Assembly: GCA_950097145.1 (NCBI GenBank) | Contig: CATNCF010000001.1 | Span: 1 to 64,000, forward strand | Direction: 5' to 3' | Source: an uncultured Lachnospiraceae bacterium | Lineage (GTDB): Bacteria > Bacillota > Clostridia > Lachnospirales > Lachnospiraceae | DNA: 64,000 bases | Shown: one piece after another, positions 41,127 to 49,951 of the stretch | Layout of the letters: every line of letters begins with the position of its first letter | Numbering within the stretch: the first letter of the stretch is position 1 | The notes under the pieces: model-generated | The model's input: the letters and a program-made list of their open reading frames with translations, nothing else | Told to the model about the DNA's origin: nothing | The model's database searches: none | Translations under genes and position numbers: made by a program

Positions 41127-41297
41127 TTATCCTAACCTCCCAATACATCTAATTGTCGTTGCCAGTTTCTTTTCCTCTGGCCCTACGCTTTGCACCATCC
41201 GATTAAATTCTTCGTCACTCAAACCCTGGATGCGTTTTGCAATTTCCATTACTCTATTCCAAACAATACATCCCAACAATGTGTAAAATTCTTTCAT
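41127..41297 (-). CDS. small protein after Dam methylase
   Basis: A 56-residue frame: MKEFYTLLGCIVWNRVMEIA, then LSDEEFNRMVQSVGPEEKK. Its ATG overlaps the methylase stop by four bases (ATGA), indicating coupled translation. No family recognised. Confidence 0.6.
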   Translation of the reverse strand: MKEFYTLLGCIVWNRVMEIAKRIQGLSDEEFNRMVQSVGPEEKKLATTIRCIGRLG

Positions 41298-42109
41298 CCA
41301 AGTCCTCCTAAATCCTCAAACGTTAGCTGTTTCCCTGGCGGCTCATAATTCATCCAAAGAATTTCCCTCTTTTTAGAACATGTCTGGGAATATGCTGTCA
41401 TTTCGTATCTGTTCCATCCTGCCAACATTGAATTGTAAAGCTCCGTTTCATAACCGCTGATAACTACATATCCCTTATGCTTTAATAAAATATCCAGAAG
41501 TGCCTCATGGTCTTCATCATCCATTTCGCACCTATACTGTTTCCCATGCCGGGTTCTCAACATATACGGCGGATCGCAATATATCAACACATTTTTAAAA
41601 TCAAAGCGTGGTATTAGCTCCAATGCTGGTCTGTTGTCTATCTGTACCCCTCTAAGCCTTTCCGCTGCCTGCATGATTTTTTCCGGAAGATTACACCAAT
41701 CCTGTGATGCATAGGAACGTTCCCTGCCCTGCACATCATTTTTCCATCCGACCTTTTCGCCGGTTGTCCGAAAACCATGCCCCATATTTAAACGAATATA
41801 GAAATATAAAGCTGCTTCAAACTTATCCTTCGGAATCGCTTGATAAGCTTTTTCATATACTTCTCTGGAGTATGGTGTCATGTAAATGCTTCTGGCTAAT
41901 CTTTCTGGATCTGTTCTTATGCATTCGAACAAATTCACAACATTTCCATCCAAATCATTTACTGTTTCTATGTTCGACCTTGGCTTATTAAATAATATGG
42001 CTCCACTCCCAAAAAACGGCTCAAGATAACTGTGGTGTTCCGGAAAAAGGTTTATAATCCGATCCGAAAGCGACCATTTGCTCCCTGGGTACTTTGCTAT
42101 AGCCTTCAT
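41294..42109 (-). CDS. Dam-type DNA adenine N6-methyltransferase
   Basis: A 271-residue enzyme: YPGSKWSLSDRI and EPFFGSGAILFNKP (SAM-binding), NDLDGNVVNLF, and the catalytic motif YCDPPYM near residue 180. The D12/Dam class methylates adenine, often in GATC; the target is not readable from sequence. It could shield phage DNA from restriction or regulate replication. Confidence 0.88.
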   Translation of the reverse strand: MKAIAKYPGSKWSLSDRIINLFPEHHSYLEPFFGSGAILFNKPRSNIETVNDLDGNVVNLFECIRTDPERLARSIYMTPYSREVYEKAYQAIPKDKFEAALYFYIRLNMGHGFRTTGEKVGWKNDVQGRERSYASQDWCNLPEKIMQAAERLRGVQIDNRPALELIPRFDFKNVLIYCDPPYMLRTRHGKQYRCEMDDEDHEALLDILLKHKGYVVISGYETELYNSMLAGWNRYEMTAYSQTCSKKREILWMNYEPPGKQLTFEDLGGLG

Positions 42110-42258
42110 ATCAATTTATCTGCGACCTCTATAGCTGCAACCGCCACCACGCAGGCAATGAATCCAAAGCAATAGGTCCGTTTATTTAATTTATCATTAT
42201 CGCCCATCATTCCTAAAAACAAAATCACTGCAATAACCATTAAAATTATAGTTATCAT
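42106..42258 (-). CDS. 50-residue membrane protein
   Basis: A small frame with two hydrophobic segments (ITIILMVIAVILFLGMM and CFGFIACVVAVAAIEVA) around a short charged turn DNDKLNKR. AAAGGAG precedes ATG and the stop overlaps the Dam start by four bases. Probably an inner-membrane peptide; function unknown. Confidence 0.62.
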   Translation of the reverse strand: MITIILMVIAVILFLGMMGDNDKLNKRTYCFGFIACVVAVAAIEVADKLI

Positions 42259-42272
42259 AACTGCTCCTTTCC

Positions 42273-42293
42273 GGGCGGCAGCACCTACCGCCC
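42273..42293. other. GC-rich hairpin before the small membrane protein
   Basis: GGGCGG, nine-base loop, CCGCCC. On the minus strand it ends eight bases before the AAAGGAG ribosome site of the 50-residue membrane protein, so it may limit or attenuate expression; on the plus strand it is followed by TGTTTTATTT. Confidence 0.45.
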
Positions 42294-42353
42294 TGTTTTA
42301 TTTCGTGATATATTTTCCTTGCCAGACCAAAGTTCTGTACTGTTACATGGTGC

Positions 42354-43403
42354 TTAATTTATTGCTACAGGAAGAACGATTGTCTTGAAATCGCTATCCT
42401 CAGCTTCAACTATCATAGGCATTTTGGGACCCTCCAAAGAGATACCCACATTGTCACAGCCAAACGCCTTTAATGTTTCCAGTACCAATCTTGCGTCAAA
42501 TCCGATTGTAAGAGGCTTTGAAAGTTTTTCCTGCAAATCAACCGTTTCATGGTAATCGGTAGTCTTATCCTTAATGCTCAAATTCAGCTTATCCTCCTGT
42601 ATTTCAAATCTAACCGGACACCTTTCCTCGGTACACATTTTTGCCCTTGTCATTGCATCCAACAGGTCTTCCCTTGACACGACAGTATGTATGGGCAGCT
42701 CTTTGAACATAGTCTGATACTTAAAATACTCTCCTTCAACCAACCGGGTATAGACCTCAAAATCTTCTGTGATAAATACCGCCCCTGTCTTGCTATGCGT
42801 TATCTGAACATCCCCGGTCAATCCAAGCGATTTCAGCTTATCTACTGTATTCTTTGGTATCAGCAGTTCAAAATCTCCGTCATAGTCCACCTTATCCCAT
42901 GCCAGAACATGACCGTCCAATCCCACAAAATTCAGCTGACCGTCTGCCGCCTGCAGACACATGGAGGACATCACCGCATTATTTCCCTGAGCCGGCACCG
43001 CATAGGACACACGTTTCATGGATTCCAAAAGTATATTTGCTTTGATTGTCAGCTGGTTTTCAGCATTTTGTGCTGCTGTGTCCGGAAACTGTTCTGGATC
43101 CATTGTCTGATACTTATTCTTAATTTTATCCGCCTTAATTGTTATGGTATTTTGAGCCGTAACAGAAATCTCTACTTCCCCATCCGGAAGATTGCTGATA
43201 AGGTCAAAGGCTCTCTCCGGAATGATAAAACATTCGTCCTCTATGCCCTCTAACTTCGCCTTAACGGTCATTTCCATATTGTTGGCGATTAAATACCCTT
43301 CCTTGACTAAAATGCCCTGTAAGACTGGCATTGTGGTTTTCTTGGGAACCACACCTTTAATTTTGTTAAGCTTTGTCGCAAGCTCTGTTTTCTGTACTTT
43401 CAT
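42354..43403 (-). CDS. DNA polymerase III beta sliding clamp (DnaN-like)
   Basis: A 349-residue protein with the three-domain clamp layout: MKVQKTELATKLNKIKGVV, TTMPVLQGILV near residue 25, KTTDYHETVDL, and a C-terminal PMIVEAEDSDFKTIVLPV that ends like bacterial clamps. It would tether a DNA polymerase to phage DNA. No phage replicative polymerase is present, so it probably recruits the host enzyme. The start lies 38 bases inside the RecU frame. Confidence 0.88.
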   Translation of the reverse strand: MKVQKTELATKLNKIKGVVPKKTTMPVLQGILVKEGYLIANNMEMTVKAKLEGIEDECFIIPERAFDLISNLPDGEVEISVTAQNTITIKADKIKNKYQTMDPEQFPDTAAQNAENQLTIKANILLESMKRVSYAVPAQGNNAVMSSMCLQAADGQLNFVGLDGHVLAWDKVDYDGDFELLIPKNTVDKLKSLGLTGDVQITHSKTGAVFITEDFEVYTRLVEGEYFKYQTMFKELPIHTVVSREDLLDAMTRAKMCTEERCPVRFEIQEDKLNLSIKDKTTDYHETVDLQEKLSKPLTIGFDARLVLETLKAFGCDNVGISLEGPKMPMIVEAEDSDFKTIVLPVAIN

Positions 43404-43917
43404 CTTTCAATTCCACTCCTTCCAAAATGAGTATAGTGCATTGTTTTTCCTGCAATTTATAAGGTTCCAGCTCCTGCTCCGTCATAAATTTGTGACCGAA
43501 CAACTCTTTCATCTTTTTCCAGACATCCCAGGGAACTCTATAAAATTTCATCAGTCCCATAGACACCATCACATAACAGTGCGCTCCAAACCGCTCATAA
43601 ATATCAAGGCTCTCCCACTGCTTATCTGTGACTACGCTCTGGGTTATTCTGTCGGAATCCGTATGTTTTGCCTCAAACATAATCCCAGTTCCGTCACAGA
43701 GGATTCCTTTGTAATCCGGCTGTCCTTTCTTCTCGTAATATCCCCGGACCACTCCATTTGCGTCTTTACCTGTAATATGGAATGGTTCCGGTGTCTTCTC
43801 TATGTGAGCCCATCCCTCTTTCAGATAAAATTCGCAGGCATTTGTCAGCCAACGTTCAAAGGCATCCCCGGAGGCCTTGCTTCTTCTCCCGATAATCTGC
43901 CGCCTTAGATCAGGCAT
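43366..43917 (-). CDS. RecU-like Holliday junction resolvase
   Basis: A 183-residue protein from ATG 43917. GDAFERWLTNACEFY, then GQPDYKGILCDG and MFEAKHTDS give the E, D and ExK residues of the RecU nuclease fold. It cuts branched DNA during recombination or before packaging. An upstream frame to 44067 is a shadow of the neighbour. Confidence 0.8.
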   Translation of the reverse strand: MPDLRRQIIGRRSKASGDAFERWLTNACEFYLKEGWAHIEKTPEPFHITGKDANGVVRGYYEKKGQPDYKGILCDGTGIMFEAKHTDSDRITQSVVTDKQWESLDIYERFGAHCYVMVSMGLMKFYRVPWDVWKKMKELFGHKFMTEQELEPYKLQEKQCTILILEGVELKDESTENRACDKA

Positions 43918-44098
43918 CCTTATCACCAACCTTTGACAGTCCATCCTCTGCATAACAACCTTTATATTCATTAATCCATACACACATTGTCCCACCGACT
44001 TTCTGCGGTCCTGCTGTAACAATAAACTCTTTACCACGGTACCGCTCTGGAACATGGTACTTATCATTCATTACAACTCTATCTCCCTTGGCCAGCAT
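43910..44098 (-). CDS. small KOW/SH3-like protein
   Basis: A 62-residue protein: GDRVVMNDKYHVPERYRGKE then FIVTAGPQKVGGTMCVW, a beta-barrel-like pattern seen in small phage proteins. Overlaps RecU by eight bases. Function unknown. Confidence 0.6.
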   Translation of the reverse strand: MLAKGDRVVMNDKYHVPERYRGKEFIVTAGPQKVGGTMCVWINEYKGCYAEDGLSKVGDKDA

Positions 44099-44474
44099 TC
44101 TTTAATCCCTCCAATCGTTTGTCTGTTAATTCCCTAATTTTGCCCATTGTTACCATCCCAATCCCCTTTATTTTGCCAATTTCCTCAGCAAAATCAGTGA
44201 TAGTAAACTGTAATGTTTCTGCTTTTACCTCCTTACCCCGATTAAAGCCCTCACTCCTTGCCTTTTCCACCCTGTCCTCAACATAATGCACCAGTTGTTC
44301 ATCCGTCATTTTCCGCATTTTCACAGCTTTTTCATGGATAATACTTTCATCTGTTGTCCGTCTGCAACTTTTCTTTCCCATAGCAATCTTCCTTTCCTCT
44401 CTTGATACTTTCTGTATAGCTATGCCAGCTGTACTATCCGCATAGCCTTCTCCGTTCCTGTTCCACTTAGCCAT
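44079..44474 (-). CDS. hypothetical helical protein
   Basis: A 131-residue charged protein starting MAKWNRNGEGYADSTAG with the core MTDEQLVHYVEDRVEKARSE. The start overlaps the DUF5131 stop. A C-terminal helix-hairpin-like part (IGKIKGIGMVTMGKI) may bind DNA. No family assigned. Confidence 0.6.
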   Translation of the reverse strand: MAKWNRNGEGYADSTAGIAIQKVSREERKIAMGKKSCRRTTDESIIHEKAVKMRKMTDEQLVHYVEDRVEKARSEGFNRGKEVKAETLQFTITDFAEEIGKIKGIGMVTMGKIRELTDKRLEGLKNAGQGR

Positions 44475-45540
44475 CATCATCACCCGGACCAATCGTAATG
44501 CTTTCTGCCAGCTCCGCAAGTTCTGGTATATCCAAACCTAAGTTTTTGCAGAATTGTTTAAAACAATCTTTGCACATGAAGCCGAACTGCTTTGGCTGTT
44601 CCCCACGTTTAGACCTGGCAAGCAGGGTAATCATATCGCTTTTTTTCAAGTGAGCCTTACACTCGGCGCATGTATCATACAACTTCTTTTTCATCTTAGG
44701 GCTTATTTCGGAGTGTTGGAGCTGCTTCAGAAAATCTCTTCGCATATTCGGCTCCCCCATGATTGGAATAAGGCTGTTTTTCATAAATACCGGCACACCA
44801 TATGCCGCATCCGCACTTTCCACAATTTTCTCTATCCAATCCATTTCCGGTACCACTTTATCTTTACTCCGGCCTGTCTGTGCCCCTATGATTATCCAAT
44901 CTGTTTGAAGAACCGCCTCCTGCCAGATTTCTTTTGCTGCTATATCCTCAAGAATAGGTTCTATGCTGAAAAATGTATGAAACCTATCTGGCAAATCTGT
45001 AAATACTTTGGTGGCTCTTTCTAACTGCATGCCTTGTGTTACGGTTGCCCCATAAAACAGATTATCTGTTCCCGGAAGCTTCCCTGCTGAATATAATTCC
45101 AGGTATCTTTCCGGATTCTTCGTGAGGAACATATAATTGTGTTGTGACTGCTTCGTACATACATTAAAAATATCTATAATCCATTTTTCCGGTACCCATG
45201 CTCCGAAAACATCTGCCATTGCCCCAACAAAAATGTTGTTTCCCATTTTTAACTTGTCGAGCGTATCCATACGGTATCTGTGATATGTAGGCTCAAATCC
45301 AAACGGATATACCAATGCTTTTTCTGTTTCATTCAACATAGGCTTTTCCAAATAATAGACCGCCTCTGAACCGTCCTCTGCATTTACCAGCTGATAATCT
45401 GCCTTAGCCATTTTATTCAGCCTCACATCACCGGCAAATCTGGCAGTCATGGTTCTCGCATAACAGTACGGACATTCATGCCGGCATCCTGTAATGGGAT
45501 TCCATGTATGGTCGCACCATTCAATTTTAGACCGGTTCAT
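44467..45540 (-). CDS. DUF5131/Gp37-Gp68 family radical-SAM-like protein
   Basis: A 357-residue protein starting MNRSKIEWCDHTWNPITG. Cysteines 19, 23 and 26 (CRHECPYC) form a CxxxCxxC iron-sulphur cluster motif as in radical SAM enzymes. TGCRHECPYCYAR is the hallmark of the phage Gp37/Gp68 group. A C-terminal CAECKAHLKK and CKDCFKQFC add a zinc site. Substrate unknown; nucleic-acid or base modification is plausible. Confidence 0.85.
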   Translation of the reverse strand: MNRSKIEWCDHTWNPITGCRHECPYCYARTMTARFAGDVRLNKMAKADYQLVNAEDGSEAVYYLEKPMLNETEKALVYPFGFEPTYHRYRMDTLDKLKMGNNIFVGAMADVFGAWVPEKWIIDIFNVCTKQSQHNYMFLTKNPERYLELYSAGKLPGTDNLFYGATVTQGMQLERATKVFTDLPDRFHTFFSIEPILEDIAAKEIWQEAVLQTDWIIIGAQTGRSKDKVVPEMDWIEKIVESADAAYGVPVFMKNSLIPIMGEPNMRRDFLKQLQHSEISPKMKKKLYDTCAECKAHLKKSDMITLLARSKRGEQPKQFGFMCKDCFKQFCKNLGLDIPELAELAESITIGPGDDDG

Positions 45541-45775
45541 AAGTTTCACCTCTTTTCTTAAATCCCAATTCCTTGTCTTCCTTCCATATGATTCCTGCAA
45601 AACTAACTTTCTGTCCGCATTGATCACAGTATTTCGGCTGGTAATTCGGTCCGGCATTTAAAACATGGTTGCACCTTGGACAATAATGGTTCTCGTGCTC
45701 CGTTATAACAAATCCAAATTTCAAATAAGTAATTTTTCTTGCTATCGGCTTTCTTGCCTTTTTCTTTTTATTCAT
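45527..45775 (-). CDS. small zinc-ribbon protein
   Basis: An 82-residue basic protein starting MNKKKKARKPIARK with a CPRCNHVLN and CDQCGQKV zinc ribbon. ATG 45775 has GGAGG upstream. Overlaps both neighbours. Function unknown; probably nucleic-acid binding. Confidence 0.65.
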   Translation of the reverse strand: MNKKKKARKPIARKITYLKFGFVITEHENHYCPRCNHVLNAGPNYQPKYCDQCGQKVSFAGIIWKEDKELGFKKRGETYEPV

Positions 45776-45959
45776 CCGCAGCCTCCTCCCAAAATTCCAC
45801 GAAATACTGTGTCTGACCTCTGCCCTCCGGACGTTCCTTTCCAATTCTGACGGAATACCCTGCCTTTGCAATCAGGCATACCAGTGTATTTCTGTCTTCA
45901 TCATTCAGTTTAAAAAGTAAATTCTTTATCCTTTGCCTACCCGGTTTAATATTGCTCAT
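45768..45959 (-). CDS. hypothetical small protein
   Basis: A 63-residue protein (RIKNLLFKLNDEDRNTLVCL, ending FWEEAADE). Four-base overlap with PcfJ upstream. No family recognised. Confidence 0.6.
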   Translation of the reverse strand: MSNIKPGRQRIKNLLFKLNDEDRNTLVCLIAKAGYSVRIGKERPEGRGQTQYFVEFWEEAADE

Positions 45960-48043
45960 GCCGACACCGCCTCTCTCTTTAGTTCATATGTTTTCATTTG
46001 TTCCGCAAACAATGTAGTAAATGCTTTAACCTCCGGCGTCATATCGCAATTATGGGATCCTCTGCACTGGACAATCTTATGGTCTTTCCATTCAAGGGTG
46101 TAGAACGGCTCTTCGGGCTTCTCAATCCGCCTGACAAAGAATATGGCTGTTTCGCCTTTCATTACCCTGTCAATGTATGTTCCCACGCAGTGATGAAGTA
46201 TTTCGCCCTCTGTTTTCAGTTCCGCTGCTTGATATGGAAGTCGGATAAACAACCCTTGAAGCTGCAGATTGAGCGGATTGTCTTCTTTCAAATCCTTTCT
46301 CATTTGCTTCAGCAGACGATTGAACTTCTTGATATCCTCCCTGTGCTGCTTATCTTTGAACTTCTGATATGCCTTTGCCATTTCATCATGCTTATCCACA
46401 AAATTTCTTGGATAAATATTGAATTCATTCCTCATATCATACCCCATTTCCAGAAGCCATCCGATATAGTCAAAATAATCCTGCGTGTGCCTGATCTTCT
46501 GTTTTTCGAGATACTTTTTCAGCTTATGGAGTGTGGTGTATTTCATGGCATCCAAGAATTTGTCAAAATAATCGTAGTGACCTTCATCATGTGTAAGTCG
46601 GAGAATTTTCAAATCATCCACTGTCAATCTTATCTCCCTCTGTTCTGCATGTTTGACAATTCTTAAATCCCGCGCCTCTGGATCGCCGTGTGTTGCTTCC
46701 CGAAGGAGCAGGAACTGCGTCCTTGTGATTCCACAGGTTTCCAAGATATTCCTGCCATTTTTGAAGTCTTCTCTCTCAGCTTCACCATCTTTTTCAAAAA
46801 GCTCTTTGACAAGCGTGTACCATCCAATCTTCATCATCTGTTCCACAAATGGATATCTGTGGTAAAAATTAAAGTAGTTATCAACAATCCATGCTGACGT
46901 ATGTCTCATAGTCTGTATAATCTTTTCAAAGAACATTTCAATACAGCTGTATCTCATGCATGTACCTTTCAGAAAACCGAAATCCGTATTGTAAAGAACC
47001 GTCTGCCTCGGCACCTGGAACTCCGACGGATTCCATCCCCACCCATGTCCCCGCGGATAACACCATCTGACTTCTTGGCTGTATGTGTATGTCTCCCATT
47101 CATAATCCTCAACGCTTGTCGAAGTGTGTATGGTTCGGAACATTTCCCTGCTCTCAATCTTCGGGTGTCTGAAATCATTGCGGAAATCTTTACTATGGCA
47201 AAAATAACGAACCAATACATTGTTTCCGCTCGGCTGGATCAAGACGCTCCAATTTACTTCTAACAGCCCCCCTCTGCCGTATCCCTCGCTTTTGGCCGTA
47301 ATCGGTTTTGAACAGTGCGGACAGATATAATCTGTATTGTGCTTTAAATGCCCAATGTTGTTCCACACAGCAATCTTCCTGTGATAAACTCCATCTTTTC
47401 TGATTTCATACTCATGTCCGCATCTGGTGCAGTATGCCCGTTTTGCTTTCTTCGAGTAGAAAAAGTAATTGTAGTCATCAAACACCGTCTTTTCAACAAA
47501 CTGCTGATAATCCTCCGGCAGTTCTCCGAACAACTCCATCCTTTTATCTATCTTTTCGCATATCTTTCTGTGCTTTTCTGCCAGCTTCCTGTCCCGGATA
47601 TCTGCCTGATAGGAATCAATATAATCCTCAAACTCATAGCCTGCATCGCACCGGTTCGTGTGATTTCGTTCCCGCCACTCTTTCATAAATCCGATAATCG
47701 TGTCCCCATCCTGCGGTGAGGCTAGCACCAGATTACTTTTTGTTCGGTACTCGTCAGAGATATAAAATCCCACGATATAGTCAAATGCCGCTGTCCTCCA
47801 TTTTGTTTTCTTCTCCGTCAAATCCTGAGTGATATATTCCGCCTCTTGGCAAAAGGTACGAAACCATGGTATAACTGTCTTCCCCTTTGGCTTGAAGCAG
47901 TTAATTACCAGCGTGTCTTCGCCATTTATTTCAATTCTCTCTGCTGCAACTATACCCTTCATTCCAGAAACCATTTTACGCAATTCGCGGTATTGCTTTT
48001 TCACCTTCGGTCTTGGCGTAGCAGATAAAGCTCTTTTATCCAT
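45956..48043 (-). CDS. PcfJ-like protein
   Basis: A 695-residue protein. The C-terminal part holds the PcfJ signature LHHCVGTYIDRVMKGETA then FYTLEWKDHKIVQCRG. The middle has a zinc ribbon (CTRCGHEY, CPHCSKPI). PcfJ proteins are widespread on Firmicute plasmids and phages, usually beside PcfK as here, but their function is not established. Likely cytoplasmic and DNA-associated. Confidence 0.82.
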   Translation of the reverse strand: MDKRALSATPRPKVKKQYRELRKMVSGMKGIVAAERIEINGEDTLVINCFKPKGKTVIPWFRTFCQEAEYITQDLTEKKTKWRTAAFDYIVGFYISDEYRTKSNLVLASPQDGDTIIGFMKEWRERNHTNRCDAGYEFEDYIDSYQADIRDRKLAEKHRKICEKIDKRMELFGELPEDYQQFVEKTVFDDYNYFFYSKKAKRAYCTRCGHEYEIRKDGVYHRKIAVWNNIGHLKHNTDYICPHCSKPITAKSEGYGRGGLLEVNWSVLIQPSGNNVLVRYFCHSKDFRNDFRHPKIESREMFRTIHTSTSVEDYEWETYTYSQEVRWCYPRGHGWGWNPSEFQVPRQTVLYNTDFGFLKGTCMRYSCIEMFFEKIIQTMRHTSAWIVDNYFNFYHRYPFVEQMMKIGWYTLVKELFEKDGEAEREDFKNGRNILETCGITRTQFLLLREATHGDPEARDLRIVKHAEQREIRLTVDDLKILRLTHDEGHYDYFDKFLDAMKYTTLHKLKKYLEKQKIRHTQDYFDYIGWLLEMGYDMRNEFNIYPRNFVDKHDEMAKAYQKFKDKQHREDIKKFNRLLKQMRKDLKEDNPLNLQLQGLFIRLPYQAAELKTEGEILHHCVGTYIDRVMKGETAIFFVRRIEKPEEPFYTLEWKDHKIVQCRGSHNCDMTPEVKAFTTLFAEQMKTYELKREAVSA

Positions 48044-48057
48044 CCATGCCGCCCCCT

Positions 48058-49119
48058 TTACATACCCATCATCGAGAACAAATCCATTTGACCGTCCATC
48101 TCTTTCGGGTTTTTCTTGGGCTTCGGTGGCTCTGTAGGCTTTTCTTCTGCCTTCCCCTCTTTCTTTGCGTCCTGTTTCGGATTCTTCTTGTCCGCCTTTT
48201 TCTGCTCGGCCGCTTTCTTTTTGCGTTCCTCCTCTTTTTTCTTACGCTCAGCGGCTTCTTTGGCTTTCTTTTCCTCCTCAGCCTTATCATCTTTGTGGTA
48301 ATAATCCTCGGCCCATTCATATACCACATCATTACGAACAACAGCTCTGTTCTCCGTCGCCTGTTTGCGTGCCTGTCCGTATATATAATCAAGGCATTTT
48401 TTCCATGTCTTATGCTCCTGCACCACATCCTGGGCAAGCCCCAAATCATCTTCACAGCGTTTCAACAAATACCCAATAACAGGCTCTGCAAAGGTCTTAT
48501 CCTTATCCGCTTTCATTTCTTTTTCCAGTTTTTCCTTCGCCATCTGCTTTACGGATACCGGATCAGGAACTTCTATATCGTCAGCCGGTACATCACTTTC
48601 GAATTTCCCTTCTGATTTTTCTTCCTGAGTTTCTCCAGTTTCCTTATCCGCATCTTTCTTTTCCAAATCTGCACTTTTCTCCTCAGCTTCAGCTGCATTG
48701 ACAATTCCCTCCTCTAATCCGACAGTTGCTTTATCTTCCTGCATGACATACTCATATTCCTTTTCAAGCCGCCCATTCGCCACATCAAAAAGCGTATTAC
48801 CATCCGCATCATAGAAAGCTGTCACCTCTTCACGCTTCAAGACCTTATATGTAATGCCATCTGATATAACATCCGCTTGTGCTTTTTCCCCGGAATATGC
48901 CGTTTTGAGATATTCCCTAACTACATTCCCCCAAACAACTCCGTAGACATTATCATTTTTGCTTACTTTTACCGTTGCAAAATGCTGAATCTCCGGTGCC
49001 TCTGTGAAATGCTGAATCTCTGTTTTCATTATTTTCCTTACCTCCTGCCATGTTTCAGACTGTAAAGCTTCTTTGTTCTTTTCGGAAATCTCACTTCCGT
49101 TAAATCCTTTTGTCTCCAT
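48058..49119 (-). CDS. PcfK/AcrIIA9-like protein
   Basis: A 353-residue protein with a beta-rich N-terminal third, an acidic linker and a C-terminal PcfK-like domain (MAKEKLEKEMKADKDKTFAEP, then KTWKKCLDYIYGQARKQATE and VVYEWAEDYYH) followed by a Lys/Glu repeat tail. The PcfK family includes AcrIIA9, a Cas9 inhibitor, so an anti-CRISPR role is possible but not implied. ATG 49119 has AAGGAGG upstream. Pairs with PcfJ 15 bases downstream. Confidence 0.72.
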   Translation of the reverse strand: METKGFNGSEISEKNKEALQSETWQEVRKIMKTEIQHFTEAPEIQHFATVKVSKNDNVYGVVWGNVVREYLKTAYSGEKAQADVISDGITYKVLKREEVTAFYDADGNTLFDVANGRLEKEYEYVMQEDKATVGLEEGIVNAAEAEEKSADLEKKDADKETGETQEEKSEGKFESDVPADDIEVPDPVSVKQMAKEKLEKEMKADKDKTFAEPVIGYLLKRCEDDLGLAQDVVQEHKTWKKCLDYIYGQARKQATENRAVVRNDVVYEWAEDYYHKDDKAEEEKKAKEAAERKKKEEERKKKAAEQKKADKKNPKQDAKKEGKAEEKPTEPPKPKKNPKEMDGQMDLFSMMGM

Positions 49120-49951
49120 AGTTGCCCTCCTTTTCATCGAAATAGAAAAACATATAAAAGTGCTCTTTTTCCACTGTTTTTAACGTGGTTGCGGTTCCAC
49201 CAAATAATCCCAACAGCAATTCCTTTGTCCGGCGCATTTCCCAAATATCATGCATGAAAAGCGGTGTTATCCATACTTCCTGCTCTTCTGTATCTTGGGG
49301 AAATAACACATGACCTGTCGGTGGATTTGTTAAGCTGTTCCCAATAATAATGTACCCAGGGCATCCAATGAGCGAAATCTGAATGTATGCCATCATTGCA
49401 ACTATCCGGTCAATATCCTGCCCAACAAATACTGCATTGGTCTGGTAATTGAGCTTTGTCCTTCTCATTGCATTAGCGGCAGCTATAAGCATCGCTCCGG
49501 CGCCAACACATGGGTCACAAACAGATATATATCCTTTCCTTTCAACCTCGGCTTGTACTCCATCACCAAAATTTATTTCCGCCATCATCCGGCAGACATT
49601 ATATGGTGTGAAAAACTGACCTTTCCAATGATTTCCAAGATTTAAGCTCATATACAGCTTCCCCAAAAAGTCCTGGTCCGGATTCTGTTCCAATGCCATT
49701 GTGATTATTCCAAGCATCTGTGCTGGAATCTCCACGCCTCCAAGATTTTTAATGGAACGTTCGTACTGTTCCTCCCGCCTTTGAAATTTATCTGGTGTCC
49801 TATCAACTGCATTGCTGATACTGCATGCCATAACGGTCATAAGATCTTCCCACACTTGCCAAGCACTCCGCGAATAAGTGAGCTTATCGAACAATTTTAA
49901 GAATTCTTTTTCACTGTCCTGCAAATGACCGACATGCTTTACTTTAGCCAC
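49100..49951 (-). CDS. N-6 DNA methylase-like protein, atypical catalytic motif
   Basis: A 283-residue protein with an HsdM-like core: GQFFTPYNVCRMMAEI and VCDPCVGAGAML (SAM-binding). Where N-6 methylases have NPPY or NPPF, it reads GNSLTNPPTGH, lacking the aromatic residue. It may be inactive or use another residue. GTG start with AAGGAGG upstream. Overlaps the helicase-loader gene. Confidence 0.72.
   Translation of the reverse strand: MAKVKHVGHLQDSEKEFLKLFDKLTYSRSAWQVWEDLMTVMACSISNAVDRTPDKFQRREEQYERSIKNLGGVEIPAQMLGIITMALEQNPDQDFLGKLYMSLNLGNHWKGQFFTPYNVCRMMAEINFGDGVQAEVERKGYISVCDPCVGAGAMLIAAANAMRRTKLNYQTNAVFVGQDIDRIVAMMAYIQISLIGCPGYIIIGNSLTNPPTGHVLFPQDTEEQEVWITPLFMHDIWEMRRTKELLLGLFGGTATTLKTVEKEHFYMFFYFDEKEGNYGDKRI

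Noticed and set aside
48160-48300. Low-complexity Lys/Glu repeat as a tandem repeat array or CRISPR-like region
   Set aside because: It is the coding tail of the PcfK-like protein, with no regular unit or spacers.
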